From Chryseobacterium gleum (GTDB taxonomy: Bacteria > Bacteroidota > Bacteroidia > Flavobacteriales_D > UBA2798), in NCBI GenBank assembly GCA_945865695.1, contig CAMBFX010000008.1:1-42081 (forward strand): a stretch of 42,081 nucleotides of DNA, in the 5' to 3' direction. The notes under the pieces were generated by a model, which saw only the letters and a list, made by a program, of their open reading frames with translations, was not told the DNA's origin and did no database searches. The first letter of the stretch is position 1. The number at the start of each line of letters is the position of its first letter. A program made the position numbers and the translations under genes. Shown piece after piece: positions 8,623-17,881 of this stretch.

Positions 8623-10150
8623 CGCTTTGAGCCGCATCCGAATTAAATGCCTCAATCGCATTCTTTCTCCACTGTATGGCTGCTGCTGCATTTAATACCT
8701 CGTATCTAGGAAACTCATCCGTTAATATCTCCGCATCATTTAAATCAACTTCACTTAAATTAATAAATTCTTTATTTTTCCATTGATGATTTAAATCCTT
8801 AATTGCAACAAATTCCAAATTACGATTATCTTCATCACCTGGTGTTGGCCAAATAATTGCATTCATACCAGAATGGAGAATAGTTTTATAGATACTTCGT
8901 GAACCTATGCCTAATTCTCCATCCAAATAACCAAATGAATTTACAATCATCACTCCTTTATCGTCTAAAATAGTTTTTACCTTATCTAAACTTTCAGTGG
9001 TAATAATATGTGATGGTGTTTCTTCTCCACGAAATGTATCAAAAATAATTACATCATACTTTTTATTATTGGTATTTATAAAATGTCGAGCATCATCGAT
9101 GGTCACCTTTATATTTTCAGGAAGTCCGAAATATTTTTTTGCCACAAACTCCATTCTTGAATCTAGTTCACAAACTTCAACATTAAACCCTCTTATGTTT
9201 AAATTTTTTGCAATACTTCCACCTCCAAGTCCCAAAATCAAAACATCTTTTCTATGTTCGGGAAAAGTATCCACTATCTTATTAATATAGTAAACATAAC
9301 TAAAATATTTTTCTTTATCAGAAGAGTCCGGCAACGATAAATCTTCCATTGTTTGAGAAATCCGATTTACAAATAACCACCTAACAACGTCATTCTTTTT
9401 GGAGGGATTGTTCTCATAATAATTTTTCGGATAATCTAAAACCACTATTTGGCCTAAAATCCCATCCGACTCGTAAATAACCTTTACAACCCCTCTGTTA
9501 TCAGGTAAAGAATACCGGTAAATACTATAAGATAAAACCAATAAAAAAAAAGTGGCTGTACCAGAAAATCTATTCTTAAACAATACTACTAGAGGAATAA
9601 TTCCTAATATAAAACCAGTTATAAACGCGGGCCATGTAAGCCCAAATTCAGGAATTATATAAAAACCAAAAATAAATGTTGAAAAAATTCCACCCATTGT
9701 AGAAATTGCGTAAACAATTCCACTTGCTTTGCCTGCATTGAAAAAAGTTGAAATATTTGAAATAATTAATGGCGATACAGTACCCATCATAAAAACCGGT
9801 GGAAATAAAATAAATAATGAGGAAATAATAACTGACCATTGCAATGACATTTGTCCAAAAATTAAAAATACAATTTTTGAAATATAAGGCATTGCTACAG
9901 TAAATGTGGCTGCCATAACTAAAACTGTATAAAGTATTTTCTCCTTATTACTTTTTTCACTCAAAATTCCGCCAACGAAATAACCAGCAGCCAATCCGAA
10001 TAAAGTTACTGCCATTACTGCCGACCAAACATATAATGAACTTCCAAAATAAGGTGCCATCATTTTTGCACCCAATAATTCGGCCGCCATCACAGAACCT
10101 CCTTCGAGAAAGGAAAGCCCCAGAAAAAACCAAAGTTTGCTTTTTATCAT
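8603..10150 (-). CDS. Fused membrane transporter-like / spermidine synthase-like methyltransferase-fold protein
   Basis: N-terminal TMs, then VLILGLGGGSIAKNL, VEVCELDSRM, IDDARHFI and YDVIIFDTFRGEETPSHI motifs. Confidence 0.85.
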   Translation of the reverse strand: MIKSKLWFFLGLSFLEGGSVMAAELLGAKMMAPYFGSSLYVWSAVMAVTLFGLAAGYFVGGILSEKSNKEKILYTVLVMAATFTVAMPYISKIVFLIFGQMSLQWSVIISSLFILFPPVFMMGTVSPLIISNISTFFNAGKASGIVYAISTMGGIFSTFIFGFYIIPEFGLTWPAFITGFILGIIPLVVLFKNRFSGTATFFLLVLSYSIYRYSLPDNRGVVKVIYESDGILGQIVVLDYPKNYYENNPSKKNDVVRWLFVNRISQTMEDLSLPDSSDKEKYFSYVYYINKIVDTFPEHRKDVLILGLGGGSIAKNLNIRGFNVEVCELDSRMEFVAKKYFGLPENIKVTIDDARHFINTNNKKYDVIIFDTFRGEETPSHIITTESLDKVKTILDDKGVMIVNSFGYLDGELGIGSRSIYKTILHSGMNAIIWPTPGDEDNRNLEFVAIKDLNHQWKNKEFINLSEVDLNDAEILTDEFPRYEVLNAAAAIQWRKNAIEAFNSDAAQSVIPVFD

Positions 10151-10164
10151 CGCTATAAAGATAC

Positions 10165-10188
10165 ATGATAAAATTCTATCTTTATCAT
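10165..10188. promoter_or_regulatory. Inverted repeat ATGATAAA-N8-TTTATCAT in divergent promoter region, candidate operator
   Basis: Perfect 8-bp arms with 8-nt spacer between divergent starts 10150 (-) and 10208 (+). Confidence 0.5.
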
Positions 10189-10207
10189 AAAAATATTCAT
10201 TTATACT

Positions 10208-11554
10208 ATGAAATTAATTGGTAAATATCCTGTATTTTCAATTCTTTTAACTGGATTAATCGTGCGATTAATACTTTATTTTATTTCCAGACAATATGGT
10301 TATACTTCCTTTTTTCTATTTGATTCATACAGGTATTTAAACCTCGGAACAAACTTGTTCGAAGAAGGCTGGTATACAGATAAAATGACCGAGCCCATTT
10401 TTGAATCGATTTATTTAACTCCAGTAGCGCCTCTTATTTTTTATTTTCTTCGTTCCTTAGGGGGATTGGATGCCATTATTATTTTTCAGATTATTTGTCA
10501 ACTTATTACTTGTTACTTTCTGATTAAAACAGCAAAAATATTTTTCCCTCATCTTAAAAAATTTGCCGTATTGTTTTGTGGATTGCTTTTTGCATTTGAT
10601 ATACCTACCATTGTTTTAGGAAATGTAATTATGACCGAATCCATTTTCAACCTATTCTTTTTTCTTTTTGCTCATTACTTCATTCAATATTTGTTATCCG
10701 ATTCTTCGAAGAAAATTTTACTATCCTCGTTATTTTTAGGTTTAGCTGCATTAACCCGTCCCATAATCATTTACCTTCCTTTTTTAATTTTCATTATTAT
10801 ATTTATTCGCTTTTATAAATCGAAGAAATTTCAATTTAAAAATTTGCTTTATTTTTTATTTCCTTTTTATATCTTAACCGGAACATGGACTTACATCAAC
10901 TACCAAAAACACGGTCATTTTTTTTACAGTATGGTAGGCGAATTTAATTTGATGTATTTTCAAGCTTCTACTATTTATGCAGAGATAAATACTATTTCAT
11001 TAGAAGAAGCCAGAATAAAACTGTATAAAGAAATAGAAAATTCATTCAGCGAATCGGAATATGAAAATTTAGATCAATATATTTATTTTAAAAGGGGCGG
11101 TGAAATTGCTCGTCAAATTATTTTAGAAAATCCTACCCTTTTTTTAAAAAATATGGCCAAAGCCAATATTAATTTATTTTTTCGACCGGTGCGTGATTAT
11201 TTAAAAATTACTCTTGGAAGTAATGAGCTTTTTCATACCCGAAGCAAAAACCATTCGGCATTTATTTATTTTACCGATTATTGGCAAATATTCATCAATA
11301 TTTCATTATTTATATTACTCTTCCCTGGCATCATTTATATTTACCTAATAAATCCGCAAATTGCTTTTTTCATGATTTGCATTTTCGGTTATTTTATGTT
11401 GGTTTGCTCGGGCCCCGAGATTGACGGGCGTTTTCGTGTTCCTTTAGTTCCCGTTATTTTAATAAATGCCTGTGCGGGAGTGGTTTTCATTATTAATAAA
11501 ATTAAAGCAAGAAGATTTTCTGCTTCAACCAATAATTCTACTTTTGTACCATAA
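10208..11554 (+). CDS. Glycosyltransferase family 39-like integral membrane protein
   Basis: Poly-TM with early [24 protein letters not shown] acidic loop and [15 protein letters not shown] motif. Confidence 0.75.
   Translation: MKLIGKYPVFSILLTGLIVRLILYFISRQYGYTSFFLFDSYRYLNLGTNLFEEGWYTDKMTEPIFESIYLTPVAPLIFYFLRSLGGLDAIIIFQIICQLITCYFLIKTAKIFFPHLKKFAVLFCGLLFAFDIPTIVLGNVIMTESIFNLFFFLFAHYFIQYLLSDSSKKILLSSLFLGLAALTRPIIIYLPFLIFIIIFIRFYKSKKFQFKNLLYFLFPFYILTGTWTYINYQKHGHFFYSMVGEFNLMYFQASTIYAEINTISLEEARIKLYKEIENSFSESEYENLDQYIYFKRGGEIARQIILENPTLFLKNMAKANINLFFRPVRDYLKITLGSNELFHTRSKNHSAFIYFTDYWQIFINISLFILLFPGIIYIYLINPQIAFFMICIFGYFMLVCSGPEIDGRFRVPLVPVILINACAGVVFIINKIKARRFSASTNNSTFVP
11539..11546 (+). promoter_or_regulatory. 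Candidate -7 element TACTTTTG for glyA
   Basis: TAnnTTTG match 20 nt before ATG 11566, inside the 3' end of the preceding gene; no clear -33 TTG. Confidence 0.4.
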
Positions 11555-11565
11555 AATTTACCCCT

Positions 11566-12840
11566 ATGCAAAGAGACACCGCCATATTCGACCTTATTCA
11601 AAAAGAAAAAGAACGTCAGCTTCATGGAATAGAATTAATCGCTTCTGAAAACTTTGTAAGTGATCAAGTAATGGAAGCAATGGGTTCTGTGATGACCAAT
11701 AAATACGCTGAAGGTTTACCGGGAAAAAGATATTATGGTGGTTGTGAAATTGTAGATCAATCAGAACAATTAGCCATTGATAGATTAAAAAAGATATTTA
11801 ATGCAGAATGGGCAAATGTTCAGCCTCATTCGGGCGCTCAAGCGAATGCCGCAGTGATGTTAGCTTGTATTCATCCAGGTGACTCTATTTTAGGTTTCGA
11901 TTTATCACATGGCGGACATCTAACTCATGGTTCACCAGTGAATTTTTCAGGAAAATTATATCGTCCTAACTTTTATGGTGTAGAGGAAGCAACTGGACTA
12001 ATTGATTATGATAAAGTAGAGGCAAAAGCGAATGAAGTAAAACCTAAATTAATTATTTGTGGTGCTTCAGCTTACTCTCGTGATTGGGATTATGTTAGAT
12101 TGAGAAAAATTGCTGATAAAATAGGAGCATTATTATTGGCTGATATTTCTCATCCTGCTGGTTTAATTGCAGCTGGTTTATTAAATGATCCGATGCCTCA
12201 TTGTCACATAGTCACTTCTACCACACATAAAACTTTACGTGGTCCTCGAGGAGGAATCATCATGATGGGAAAAGATTTTGATAATCCATGGGGATTAAAA
12301 ACTCCTAAAGGAGAAATCAAAAAAATGTCGGCATTATTAGATGCTGCCGTTTTCCCAGGAACGCAAGGTGGGCCTTTAGAACATGTCATTGCAGCCAAAG
12401 CAATTGCTTTCGGAGAAGCATTAGATCCTTCCTATAAAACCTACTGCCAACAAGTGATAAAAAACGCATCCATGATGGCAGATGAATTGGTTAAACGAGG
12501 TTATAAAGTAATTAGTGGTGGAACCTCTAATCATAGTATGTTGATTGATTTAAGAAGTAAAAATCTTACTGGTAAAATTGCAGAAGCTGCTCTAGGAAAA
12601 GCGGATATTACTGTCAACAAAAATATGGTTCCTTTCGATGACAAATCTCCATTCGTTACTTCCGGAATTCGTGTAGGAACTCCTGCAATCACCACTCGAG
12701 GAATTAAAGAAAATGATATTCCGAAAATTGTTGAACTGATAGATAGAGCATTAATGAATGCAGAGAATGAAACAGTGTTGAATGAAATCAAATTAGAAGT
12801 AAAATCGTTGATGAATGGGAAACCATTATTTGCTTGGTAG
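11566..12840 (+). CDS. glyA: Serine hydroxymethyltransferase
   Basis: [41 protein letters not shown]-lysine region [15 protein letters not shown]. Confidence 0.98.
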   Translation: MQRDTAIFDLIQKEKERQLHGIELIASENFVSDQVMEAMGSVMTNKYAEGLPGKRYYGGCEIVDQSEQLAIDRLKKIFNAEWANVQPHSGAQANAAVMLACIHPGDSILGFDLSHGGHLTHGSPVNFSGKLYRPNFYGVEEATGLIDYDKVEAKANEVKPKLIICGASAYSRDWDYVRLRKIADKIGALLLADISHPAGLIAAGLLNDPMPHCHIVTSTTHKTLRGPRGGIIMMGKDFDNPWGLKTPKGEIKKMSALLDAAVFPGTQGGPLEHVIAAKAIAFGEALDPSYKTYCQQVIKNASMMADELVKRGYKVISGGTSNHSMLIDLRSKNLTGKIAEAALGKADITVNKNMVPFDDKSPFVTSGIRVGTPAITTRGIKENDIPKIVELIDRALMNAENETVLNEIKLEVKSLMNGKPLFAW

Positions 12841-12870
12841 GAAAAAATTCAAAATTTAAATTTCCATTTT

Positions 12871-13617
12871 CTATTGCGAAATAAAAGTATAAAGAATCCA
12901 ACCGTTTTGCAATTCGGGGGCAACAGTTGAAACTGAGAAACGTGATTTTTTTGCATAGGTTAATGCGTTTTCTCCAATGCAAGCTTCCTTATAATTGGAA
13001 CCTCTTTTATCAATTGTAGCTTCAATCACTAGACCTTCTCTATCCACCGAAATATTTACTTTTACTGTACCGCTTCCCTTGCAGATATAAGCCGGAATAG
13101 GTAATTTCTCATCTCTTCTTTGGATGAGTTCATACATTGCAGTAACGCTACCCTTGAAAGATCCAGAAGAAGATTTTACTTCTTCACTTTCTTTGGTATT
13201 GGTTTTAGTTTTATTTTCTTCTTTATTTATAGAAACTTCTTGTTTATTTTCCTTTTTATACTTGGCAAATTCCTTCGCTTCAAACTCTTTTAACTCTTTT
13301 TCTACTTCTTCTTGAATGGATTTTTCGGTACGAGAATCATATTTCTCTTCTGAATATTCTCGTTTATCTTCGGTATTAAATGTTTTATTTGAAACAGGTT
13401 CATTTTTTTTAGGCGCCATCATTTCTTTCATTTCCTCTGGCATATCCTCAGGATCCATAAATTCAACGGGGGTTACTTTTTGAACCATATCCACTGATTC
13501 GTAACTTTCCCAAACCATTGTTTTATTAATGGAATATACAATGAACCCAGCATGAATTAAAACGCTGAGTGATATAGCAATGATGGTTAATAATAAGATC
13601 GATCTACTTTGATACAT
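12871..13617 (-). CDS. TonB-like energy transducer family protein
   Basis: Single N-terminal TM, Lys/Glu-rich linker, C-terminal GTVKVNISVDREGLVIEATI...TYAKKSRFSV. Confidence 0.7.
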   Translation of the reverse strand: MYQSRSILLLTIIAISLSVLIHAGFIVYSINKTMVWESYESVDMVQKVTPVEFMDPEDMPEEMKEMMAPKKNEPVSNKTFNTEDKREYSEEKYDSRTEKSIQEEVEKELKEFEAKEFAKYKKENKQEVSINKEENKTKTNTKESEEVKSSSGSFKGSVTAMYELIQRRDEKLPIPAYICKGSGTVKVNISVDREGLVIEATIDKRGSNYKEACIGENALTYAKKSRFSVSTVAPELQNGWILYTFISQ

Positions 13618-13684
13618 TTTTGCAAAAATCGGTAAGAAAATCGAGAACTACACCAAGTATCCATAATTTTATCGTAATTCGTGT

Positions 13685-14557
13685 ATGCTCCGTAACGGAA
13701 TCGGCTATATTTTAGTTTCAACTTTCTGCTTTTCGCTGGTAAATGTCTGTGTGAAGTACCTCGAGAATGTTCCTACCGCAGAAATTGTGTTTTTTCGCTC
13801 AATAGTAACTTTTGTCATCACAGCCTTTTTAATCCTTCAATTAGGAATTCCGTTTTGGGGAAATCAAAAAAAATGGTTGCTTTTGAGAGGGGCAGCTGGA
13901 GCCGTTGCACTCACCTTATTTTTTTATACTATAAAATTAATGCCCATCGGTACTGCGGTTACTATTCAATTCCTCTCCCCTGTTTTTACTATTTTATTGG
14001 GAATTTATTTTTTGGGTGAAAAAGTAAAAAATCTACAATGGTTATTTTTTATAATAGCATTTGCCGGAGTAATTGTTGTGAAAGGATTTGACCCAAGTGT
14101 TTCTTGGTTTTACCTCGGAATGGGTGTTCTTTCTGCATTTTTCTCGGGAGTGGCTTATAATGCAATTGTGAAATGTAAGAATACAGAACATCCGTTGACA
14201 TTGGTGATGTATTTTCCTTTGGTGGCCATACCTATCACTGGAATTTGGTGTTTGTTCGAATGGAAAACGCCCAATTCTGAGGAATGGATTTTGTTGCTCG
14301 TTGCAGGATTACTTACTCAAATTGCACAAGTTTGTATGACAAAAGCTTTGCATATGGGAAAATCATCGGTGATAATTCCATTTAAATATTTAGGAATTAT
14401 TTATGCCTTATTTTATGGGGTATTTTTCTTCAATGAATCCTATTCGGTAACAGTAATTCTGGGAATAATATTGATTTCTTTTGGCGTAATTACCAATGTT
14501 GTTGTTGGCAAAGAGAAAAAGCCGTTGGATTTAGTCAATCGAATTAAAATCAAATGA
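13685..14557 (+). CDS. EamA/DMT family transporter
   Basis: About ten TMs in two repeats, IQFLSPVFTILLGIYFLGEKV. Confidence 0.9.
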   Translation: MLRNGIGYILVSTFCFSLVNVCVKYLENVPTAEIVFFRSIVTFVITAFLILQLGIPFWGNQKKWLLLRGAAGAVALTLFFYTIKLMPIGTAVTIQFLSPVFTILLGIYFLGEKVKNLQWLFFIIAFAGVIVVKGFDPSVSWFYLGMGVLSAFFSGVAYNAIVKCKNTEHPLTLVMYFPLVAIPITGIWCLFEWKTPNSEEWILLLVAGLLTQIAQVCMTKALHMGKSSVIIPFKYLGIIYALFYGVFFFNESYSVTVILGIILISFGVITNVVVGKEKKPLDLVNRIKIK

Positions 14558-14559
14558 GG
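14522..14559 (+). repeat. Copy A of a ~38-nt direct duplication (covers the EamA stop codon)
   Basis: ccgttggatttagtcaatcgaattaaaatcaaatgagg; differs from copy B at 14613-14651 by four substitutions and one indel. Confidence 0.85.
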
Positions 14560-14611
14560 TGTTAACAAGTTTAAACCGATAAATAAAGCATCGAGTAATT
14601 AATTAGAAAAT

Positions 14612-14777
14612 ACCGTTGACTTTAGTCAATGGTATTAAAATCAAATGGAGGTACCCGGCTTTAGCCGAAAATAAATCTAAAATTTCATTGGCTTAAGCCA
14701 ATTATAGCCGAATGTTTTTGTTGGGCTAAAGCCCGGAAAAATACAATAATTTATATTCTGCCGACTAAAGTCGGCAG
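14612..14777. repeat. Array of five palindromes with a shared CTTTAG/CTAAAG-type core between convergent genes
   Basis: accgttgaCTTTAGtcaatggt (14612-14633), cggCTTTAGccg (14656-14667), attggCTTAAGccaat (14687-14702), gggCTAAAGccc (14723-14734), ctgccgaCTAAAGtcggcag (14758-14777). Confidence 0.9.
14613..14651 (+). repeat. Copy B of the ~38-nt direct duplication
   Basis: ccgttgactttagtcaatggtattaaaatcaaatggagg. Confidence 0.85.
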
Positions 14778-14780
14778 CTA

Positions 14781-15452
14781 TCATTTATATCCCAAACCTT
14801 TTGTAATAAATTCCATTAATGGTTTACCAATTTCATGGTGAGCGATTATTTTTTTCATGAAATCCTTTTTCAAACAAGCTTCAGCATCCAATTCGGCAAA
14901 CCAATAAAATTGCTTATTCAAAATTAACGGTTGCTTTTCTGCTTTTTCTTTTAACTCTTTTGGTAAACGAACCTGTTGTTCTCCTAGCACCACTCCAAAA
15001 TGCTTGATGAATTTTTTATCCATCACTAACTTATTGAAAGCAGTTAAATTTTTAGCAATGTATTTTCTTAATTGATCTAATTTGGCCGTTTCAATCATAT
15101 AGGCTCCTTGGTAAACTCTGATATGTTCTGGGCCTAATTCAATATATAAACCTGGATAATCTTTATTTCCTTTTCCTTCGGGAGAAATAATTGCCGATGT
15201 ATTTAATTTGTAAGGTGATTTATCCTTTGAAAAGCGAACATCTTTATTAATTCTGAAAATAGCATCTTTTGGTCCTATTTTTATTTTTTTGTCTTTTTTT
15301 GCTACTTCAGTAATCAAATCCTGAATGAAAATTTGCATGGGTATCTTCACCTCTTTCTCATAGCGAGTGCGATTTAAATCGAACCAATCCTTATGATTGT
15401 TTGGTGCTAATTCCTTGAAGAATTGGAGGAAGTCGGGTGAGAAATAGGACAT
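14781..15452 (-). CDS. DUF2461 domain-containing protein
   Basis: LQFFKELAPNNHKDWFDLNRTRYE, FRINKDVRFSKDKSPYKLNTSAII, GLYIELGP. Confidence 0.9.
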   Translation of the reverse strand: MSYFSPDFLQFFKELAPNNHKDWFDLNRTRYEKEVKIPMQIFIQDLITEVAKKDKKIKIGPKDAIFRINKDVRFSKDKSPYKLNTSAIISPEGKGNKDYPGLYIELGPEHIRVYQGAYMIETAKLDQLRKYIAKNLTAFNKLVMDKKFIKHFGVVLGEQQVRLPKELKEKAEKQPLILNKQFYWFAELDAEACLKKDFMKKIIAHHEIGKPLMEFITKGLGYK

Positions 15453-15599
15453 AATTATAATATTTAGGTTTTAGATCCGCGATGCATAGCGGATGTTATT
15501 GGTTTTAAATTATTGATTTACTCCCTTAAAGGGCATTTTCATCTCTAAAACTACATAATTTTTCTTCTCCTTATTTATTTAACATTTGACATTTAACAT

Positions 15600-15607
15600 T
15601 ACATTTG
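15600..15607 (+). promoter_or_regulatory. Candidate -7 element TACATTTG for the PDH E1-beta gene
   Basis: TAnnTTTG match 20 nt upstream of ATG 15627. Confidence 0.4.
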
Positions 15608-15626
15608 TTTCCCTAAGAAATCAGAT

Positions 15627-16607
15627 ATGAGAGAAATTCAATTCAGAGAAGCATTACGCGAGGCAATGAACGAAGAAATGCGCAGAGATAAAAGTGTGTT
15701 TTTGATGGGCGAAGAAGTAGCCGAATACAATGGTGCTTATAAAGTAAGCCAAGGAATGTTAGAAGAATTTGGGCCAAAAAGAGTTATTGATACTCCCATT
15801 GCTGAATTAGGTTTTGCAGGTATTGGTGTGGGTGCTGCGATGAACGGCTTGCGCCCAATCGTAGAATTCATGACATGGAATTTTGCTATTTTAGCTGCGG
15901 ATCAAATCATCAACTCCGCTGCAAAAATGATGCAGATGAGTGGTGGACAATACAACGTTCCAATTGTTTTTAGAGGCGGAAATGGGACAGCAGGACAATT
16001 AGGAGCAACACATTCACAAAGTTTCGAAGCATTTTATGCTCACGTTCCCGGATTAAAAGTTTTAACTCCATCCAATCCCTACGATGCAAAAGGCTTGTTG
16101 AAAGCTGCCATTCGTGACAATGATCCTGTTGTATTTTTAGAAAGTGAAAAAATGTATGGTGATAAAGGACCTGTTCCCGATGGAGAATATATTATTCCCA
16201 TTGGTGTAGCAGATATCAAACGAAAAGGAAAAGATGTGACTATTGTTTCTTTCGGAAAAATTATCAAATTAGCTTATGCTGCTGCCGAAGAATTAGCAAA
16301 AGAAGGAATTGATTGCGAAATTATTGATTTAAGAACGATTCGCCCAATAGATTATAATTGCATTATTGAATCAGTAAAAAAAACCAATAGAATGGTTGTT
16401 GTTGAAGAAAGCTGGCCATTAGCTTCTATTTCGTCTGAGTTGGCTTATTGGGTACAACGTTATGCGTTCGATTATTTAGATGCACCCGTATGGCGCGTAA
16501 CACAAACAGACACTCCCTTTCCTTTTTCACCTTCATTAATGAATGAAGCAGCTCCAACTGTTCCAAGAATTGTGAGAGCGGTGAAAGAAGTGATGTATAA
16601 GTTTTAG
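15627..16607 (+). CDS. pdhB: Pyruvate dehydrogenase E1 component, beta subunit
   Basis: MREIQFREALREAMNEEMRRDKSVFLMGEEVAEYNGAYKVSQGML, FRGGNGTAGQLGATHSQSFEA. Confidence 0.95.
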   Translation: MREIQFREALREAMNEEMRRDKSVFLMGEEVAEYNGAYKVSQGMLEEFGPKRVIDTPIAELGFAGIGVGAAMNGLRPIVEFMTWNFAILAADQIINSAAKMMQMSGGQYNVPIVFRGGNGTAGQLGATHSQSFEAFYAHVPGLKVLTPSNPYDAKGLLKAAIRDNDPVVFLESEKMYGDKGPVPDGEYIIPIGVADIKRKGKDVTIVSFGKIIKLAYAAAEELAKEGIDCEIIDLRTIRPIDYNCIIESVKKTNRMVVVEESWPLASISSELAYWVQRYAFDYLDAPVWRVTQTDTPFPFSPSLMNEAAPTVPRIVRAVKEVMYKF

Positions 16608-16958
16608 AAGAAGGCGGGAAGAAGGCAAAAGGCAAGAAAAAGTCATGAGAGAAAAGAGAAAAAAGATTCAAGATTTGACGCTTTAATAATTCAAAAGCGC
16701 TTTACCGACGAGAATTATTCTTTTCTCCTTCTAGTTCATAACCTTTCTGTTTTCTTACTAGGAGCAATTGAACAACCGTTACCTTAAATTTCAATATTCG
16801 AAATATCAATATTCGAAATTCCCAAATGACACCCCACTCCGCAAACCTTGCCTGTAAAAAGCGCGGAGCAGGTATCATCTTCTGTCTGGCGACAGCTTCT
16901 CCAATTACTTTTGCTATTGGTATTTTCTTATTGGCTTATTTGCTAATTCGCTTACTCG
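16608..16958. repeat. Intergenic repeat-rich island
   Basis: gaaggcgggaagaaggcaaaaggcaag; aaatttcaatattcgaaatatcaatattcgaaatt (~16786-16820); ctgtc-tggc-gacag hairpin (16882-16895); ttatttgctaattcgcttactcgctaattagc. Confidence 0.6.
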
Positions 16959-17636
16959 CTAATTAGCAGCAAGCATCAACACAATCGTATCCTTATAATT
17001 ATTCGCATTTTTATATTCTGCAGTTCCTTTTCTGAGTTTGGTTTTATTTAATACCAAATCATAATCCGTAACATTTGTTCCAGTGCGATGAATTTTTAAA
17101 ATTTCTTCTCCTAGAAAAACAAATTGCGTGCTTTCTCTCACATCACCGTATTGTTCATCGAAACTGATTTTATCTTCATTCATATCATAATAAGCGATAA
17201 CTGGATTCTGCATGCCTTCACGAAATTTTTCAAAATAATCCAACTTTGTTTTTTCATTGCACGAAAGCGGATATTTTTCTTTTGAATTCATAGAAGGCAT
17301 CATAATAAATTGTGCTGCTCCCATAATATTATTAATTTTTTTATCTGCGCCTTGCCAATAGGTAATCAACACACTATCGGGAGCAATTAAATCAATTTTT
17401 TGGAATTTCTCCTTCATGAATTCAGGTGTAGCTAATAATTGTTGTTCAATGCCATTGGTATATGCCACCACAGGTAAATAACCCTGTCTGAAATCACCTT
17501 CTGTCATAATTTTCTCGAGTGAAGTTTCTTTTTTATCAGATTTAGAATCCGTTGCATCTTTATTTCCAGAGCAAGAAATAAAGGAAGTCACCAGCAAACT
17601 TGCCAGTGAAAATTTAAATAGTTGTGTGGTAGGCAT
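16959..17636 (-). CDS. Putative lipoprotein of unknown function
   Basis: Signal sequence with lipobox-like SFISCSGNK; complete 225-aa ORF. Confidence 0.75.
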   Translation of the reverse strand: MPTTQLFKFSLASLLVTSFISCSGNKDATDSKSDKKETSLEKIMTEGDFRQGYLPVVAYTNGIEQQLLATPEFMKEKFQKIDLIAPDSVLITYWQGADKKINNIMGAAQFIMMPSMNSKEKYPLSCNEKTKLDYFEKFREGMQNPVIAYYDMNEDKISFDEQYGDVRESTQFVFLGEEILKIHRTGTNVTDYDLVLNKTKLRKGTAEYKNANNYKDTIVLMLAAN

Positions 17637-17770
17637 AAGTTTTGTCAGTTTGATACTTCAAAAGTCATCAAAGCTTTGCATACCTTATATAGTAAAATAT
17701 TATTCGCGGGGATTAGGTTATTATTTGCGGCCTCTCCGCCTCATACCCCTCTGCCTCGAAGACTCGACAT

Positions 17771-17790
17771 CTCCCCTAAGATAAGGGGAG
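17771..17790. repeat. Hairpin CTCCCCT-aagata-AGGGGAG in intergenic repeat island
   Basis: 7-bp perfect stem, 6-nt loop, no T-tract directly following. Confidence 0.7.
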
Positions 17791-17881
17791 AATTGGTGTA
17801 GTAGTTATAATAAAATTGGTTTTACTGAGCGGTTTTGGTCTTTCAAATTCGAAATCCGAAATTTCAATATTCGAAATTCCC

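Noticed and set aside
15475-15494. Hairpin atccgc-gatgcata-gcggat upstream of pdhB
   Set aside because: 6-bp stem with 8-nt loop and no T-tract; could be chance or a repeat relic, too weak to call.
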